A stretch of DNA of 64,000 bases from Belliella pelovolcani (lineage in GTDB: Bacteria; Bacteroidota; Bacteroidia; Cytophagales; Cyclobacteriaceae), in the NCBI RefSeq assembly GCF_900156785.1, contig NZ_FTOP01000002.1, forward strand, positions 124,001-188,000. The letters are read 5' to 3'. Each line of letters starts with the position of its first letter. Positions within the stretch are counted from its first letter, which is position 1. Position numbers and translations under genes: made by a program. Of this stretch, positions 61,366-64,000 are shown one piece after another. A model generated the notes under the pieces. That model saw only the letters and a program-made list of their open reading frames with translations, ran no database searches and was not told the DNA's origin.

Positions 61366-62544
61366 ATGAGTCAAACCTACTCTATGAAACAAACCATGCG
61401 TTGGTATGGTCCAAATGATCCCGTTAGCCTGCAAGACATTAAGCAAGCTGGCGCAAGTGGTGTAGTGACAGCACTGCATCACATTCCAAATGGCCAAGTA
61501 TGGACACCTGAAGAAATCGAATTACGGAAAAAGGTAATCGAAGAGGCCGATTTGGTTTGGGATGTCGTAGAATCAGTGCCTGTACATGAAGAGATCAAGA
61601 CCAGGTCTGGAAGATATCAGCAGCATATTGAAAACTACAAGCTGTCTTTAATCAATCTTGCCAAATCAGGCATTAAGACAGTTTGCTATAATTTTATGCC
61701 CATTCTAGACTGGACTAGGACTGATTTGGCCTATGAATTACCAAATGGGTCGAAGGCTTTACGGTTTGAAATGGATGCTGTGATTGCTTTTGACTTGTTC
61801 ATCCTGAAGAGGCCTGGAGCAAAGGAATCTTATTCACCAGAAAGGATTACCCTTGCCAAAGCATATTTTGATCAACTCAGTTCTGATCAAATCGAGCAGT
61901 TGATCAGCAATGTCATCAAAGGTCTTCCGGGCTCAGAAGAAGGCTATAGCTTGACTCAATTTCAGCAGGCTTTGGATACCTATCAAGGAATTGACCATAC
62001 AAGATTAGCGAGTAATTTAGACCACTTTTTAAGTGAAATCACGCCAGTAGCTGAAGCAAATGGCATTTCATTGGCAATTCATCCAGATGACCCACCTTTT
62101 GACATATTTGGATTGCCCAGAGTCGTGAGCAATGCCAGCGATGTTAGGAGAATTTTTACAAATAACCCCAGCAATAACAATGGATTGACTTTTTGTACAG
62201 GTTCCTTTGGTGTCATCGAAAGCAATGATTTACCTGCTATGGTTAGAGAGTTTGGCGGACGAATCCACTTCATTCACCTGAGAAGTACAAGGCGGAATGA
62301 AAAGGGGGATTTCTATGAAGCAGACCATTTGGATGGAGATGTTCCAATGCCTGCAGTTATAGAAGAAGTTTTGAAGTGGCAAAAAAAGCGACAAAAATCC
62401 ATTCCAATGCGACCTGATCATGGGCACCAAATGTTGGATGACTTAAAAAAGCAGACGAACCCAGGTTATTCTGGTATTGGCAGATTGAAGGGTCTTGCAG
62501 AGTTGAGAGGGCTAGAACTAGGCTTGATTTGGAAGAGTATTTGA
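61366..62544 (+). CDS. uxuA: Mannonate dehydratase
   Basis: UxuA dehydrates D-mannonate to 2-keto-3-deoxygluconate in hexuronate breakdown. The 392-residue protein begins [45 protein letters not shown] and shows [34 protein letters not shown] with metal-binding His/Asp, and IHFIHLRST and [10 protein letters not shown] start at the ATG at 61366; an upstream in-frame ATG lies in the divergent promoter. It is convergent with recX, 16 bases apart. Confidence 0.95.
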   Translation: MSQTYSMKQTMRWYGPNDPVSLQDIKQAGASGVVTALHHIPNGQVWTPEEIELRKKVIEEADLVWDVVESVPVHEEIKTRSGRYQQHIENYKLSLINLAKSGIKTVCYNFMPILDWTRTDLAYELPNGSKALRFEMDAVIAFDLFILKRPGAKESYSPERITLAKAYFDQLSSDQIEQLISNVIKGLPGSEEGYSLTQFQQALDTYQGIDHTRLASNLDHFLSEITPVAEANGISLAIHPDDPPFDIFGLPRVVSNASDVRRIFTNNPSNNNGLTFCTGSFGVIESNDLPAMVREFGGRIHFIHLRSTRRNEKGDFYEADHLDGDVPMPAVIEEVLKWQKKRQKSIPMRPDHGHQMLDDLKKQTNPGYSGIGRLKGLAELRGLELGLIWKSI

Positions 62545-62560
62545 CATTTGTTGAGGGAGA

Positions 62561-63064
62561 TCATTGTGAGATTTCCCTCATCACTTCTCCTACCAAATCC
62601 ATTTCGTATCCTCTAGATATCAAGTATTGTTGTACTTTGTATCGCTTTTTGAATGTATCTTTTTCTTTGGTTTGATGCCATTTCTTTTCGGCAATATAAA
62701 AAAGTGTTTTGAAGTATTCTCCTTCATCGATTTCTTTCATGCCAGACTTGATACAGTTAGGGCTGATGTTTCGAACTTTTAGCTCTTGTAGGATTTTATT
62801 TCTACCCCATTTTTTGAGTCCAAATCTTCCTCTCACAAAAGACTGGGCAAAGCGCTCCTCATTTAAAAAATTCTCACTAATCATCTCTGATATCAAGGCT
62901 TCTGCCGCCTCGCCATAGATTCCTTTTTCGTGGAGTTTGGTCCTGACCTCTTTTTGACAGCGATCTTGATAGGCACAATAGGCCGCTATTTTTACTTTTG
63001 CCTCGTGGAGGCTCCAGTACTTTTTGGGCTGATCGTGACCATATTCTTTTCTAGGGTAGGACAT
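62561..63064 (-). CDS. recX: Regulatory protein RecX
   Basis: RecX inhibits RecA filaments. The 167-residue helical protein shows the three-helix repeats YWSLHEAKVKIAAYCAYQDRCQKEVRTKLHEKG, LISEMISENFLNEERFAQSFVRGRFGLKKWGRNKILQELK and YKVQQYLISRGYEMDLVGEV, typical of Bacteroidota RecX. recA is not adjacent. It is divergent from tpiA across 73 bases. Confidence 0.92.
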   Translation of the reverse strand: MSYPRKEYGHDQPKKYWSLHEAKVKIAAYCAYQDRCQKEVRTKLHEKGIYGEAAEALISEMISENFLNEERFAQSFVRGRFGLKKWGRNKILQELKVRNISPNCIKSGMKEIDEGEYFKTLFYIAEKKWHQTKEKDTFKKRYKVQQYLISRGYEMDLVGEVMREISQ

Positions 63065-63137
63065 TTTGTGTAATTTTATGGCAAAGTAACGGCATTCGTT
63101 ATTTTTTTCAAATCTATAAACCTAACCATTGAATACC

Positions 63138-63899
63138 ATGCGTAAGAAAATCGTAGCAGGAAACTGGAAGATGAACCTCAATTATGAGGAAGGGCAAAAG
63201 CTCACCTCCGAGATTGTCAATATGTATAAGGATGAAAACATCAAAGATGTAACGGTTGTACTCAATCCTCCTTTTGTGCACCTTTTCCCTGTGAAGAAAT
63301 TGATTGGAAATACTCCAAATTTATTTTTGGGAAGTCAAAACTGCTCTGAAAAAGCTGCCGGAGCATATACCGGAGAGACTTCTGCCTCGATGCTGAAATC
63401 ATTTGGAGCTGAATATGTGATTCTAGGCCACAGCGAAAGAAGAGAATATTTCAAAGAAAGTAATGAATTATTAACAGCCAAAGTAAGACAAGCTTTGGAT
63501 TATGGTTTGACACCAATATTTTGTTGCGGAGAACCTTTGGAGATCCGTGAGGCTGGTACCCATGAAGCTTATGTTAAAAATCAATTGACAGAAAGCTTAT
63601 TCGGGCTGAGCGCAGAGGATTTTGCAAAAATTGTAATTGCCTATGAACCGATTTGGGCAATTGGAACTGGAAAGACAGCTTCCTCAGATCAAGCACAGGA
63701 AATGCACAAAGCCCTAAGAGAGCATTTGGCTAGTAAATTCGGTCAGGAGGCAGCAGACCATACTTCGATCTTATATGGAGGTAGCTGTAATCCTGGCAAT
63801 GCAAAGGATCTCTTCTCTAAAGCAGATGTGGATGGAGGGCTGATTGGAGGAGCATCGCTGAAGTCCAGAGACTTTATGGACATCATCAAGTCGTTTTAA
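63138..63899 (+). CDS. tpiA: Triose-phosphate isomerase
   Basis: This glycolytic enzyme interconverts DHAP and glyceraldehyde-3-phosphate. The 253-residue protein starts MRKKIVAGNWKMNLN (Asn9 and Lys11 of the active site) and shows VILGHSERREYF with the electrophilic His, AYEPIWAIGTGKTAS with the catalytic Glu, YGGSCNPGNA and DGGLIGGASLKS. I use ATG 63138; a TTG three codons upstream is less likely. It is monocistronic with a strong terminator. Confidence 0.97.
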   Translation: MRKKIVAGNWKMNLNYEEGQKLTSEIVNMYKDENIKDVTVVLNPPFVHLFPVKKLIGNTPNLFLGSQNCSEKAAGAYTGETSASMLKSFGAEYVILGHSERREYFKESNELLTAKVRQALDYGLTPIFCCGEPLEIREAGTHEAYVKNQLTESLFGLSAEDFAKIVIAYEPIWAIGTGKTASSDQAQEMHKALREHLASKFGQEAADHTSILYGGSCNPGNAKDLFSKADVDGGLIGGASLKSRDFMDIIKSF

Positions 63900-63903
63900 A
63901 ATT

Positions 63904-63943
63904 AAAAGCCCTTTGGACTTCGTAAATGACCAAAGGGCTTTTT
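63904..63943 (+). terminator. Terminator of tpiA
   Basis: AAAAGCCCTTTGG (63904-63916) pairs with CCAAAGGGCTTTT (63930-63942) and a T-run follows. It begins 5 bases past the tpiA stop. No gene was recognised in the last 57 bases of the window. Confidence 0.93.
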
Positions 63944-64000
63944 TATACATTTAAGACACTTTACTCAATCTTTGCCTTTACTTGCATCAGAATGGGTGAC

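Overview
The window looks like chromosomal DNA of a pigmented Bacteroidota bacterium, most likely order Cytophagales and plausibly family Cyclobacteriaceae. The reasons are an AT-rich composition, starts that mostly lack a purine-rich Shine-Dalgarno box, DUF4270 and SbsA-type Ig-like lipoproteins, LytTR regulators, Tat-type Gfo/Idh oxidoreductases next to a DUF1080 lipoprotein, a GGGPS-family enzyme and a lycopene cyclase. The lineage is inferred from gene content only. No rRNA, tRNA or CRISPR array was recognised.

Layout. 1-9570: LemA/TPM envelope genes, comF, a peroxidase-like protein, exonuclease III, an anti-sigma-type kinase, ybeY, two perfect parS palindromes, mnmG, a methyltransferase and a large lipoprotein. 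9571-10087: an AT-rich gene-free stretch with about seven DnaA-box-like 9-mers, the best candidate for the chromosome origin. 10088-18796: fatty-acid activation and beta-oxidation (acyl-CoA synthetase, MarR regulator, HCDH/ECH, thiolase, acyl-CoA dehydrogenase). The operon is interrupted by two inserted blocks, each bounded by imperfect inverted repeats; one carries a four-helix-bundle gene. 18800-21110: a small accessory island with a frameshifted tyrosine recombinase, an antitoxin/PIN-toxin pair, an orphan membrane protein and a truncated gene start.

21106-31912: an SRPBCC protein, amidohydrolase, lycopene cyclase and PIN-PhoH protein, then a signalling/polysaccharide operon (hybrid kinase, response regulator, membrane protein, family 2 glycosyltransferase) and a small secreted protein whose start lies in an inverted repeat. 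31997-41208, minus strand: two LytTR regulators and their kinase, uvrA, an AsmA-like protein, a lytic transglycosylase and a LOG-family protein. 41407-53615: a cysteine-cluster protein, two small membrane proteins, GGGPS, an AraC regulator, acyl-CoA dehydrogenase, a metallopeptidase, a flippase-like protein, panD, panC, an N-domain-only starch-synthase-like protein, a DUF4270 lipoprotein and glmS.

53792-62544: an AAA/DUF4143 ATPase with a duplicated palindrome upstream, then a sugar-acid locus: two Tat-type Gfo/Idh oxidoreductases, a double-DUF1080 lipoprotein, an SDR, a LacI regulator and mannonate dehydratase. Three similar LacI-type operators lie at its promoters. I read it as a periplasmic keto-glycoside/hexuronate catabolic regulon. 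recX and tpiA close the window.
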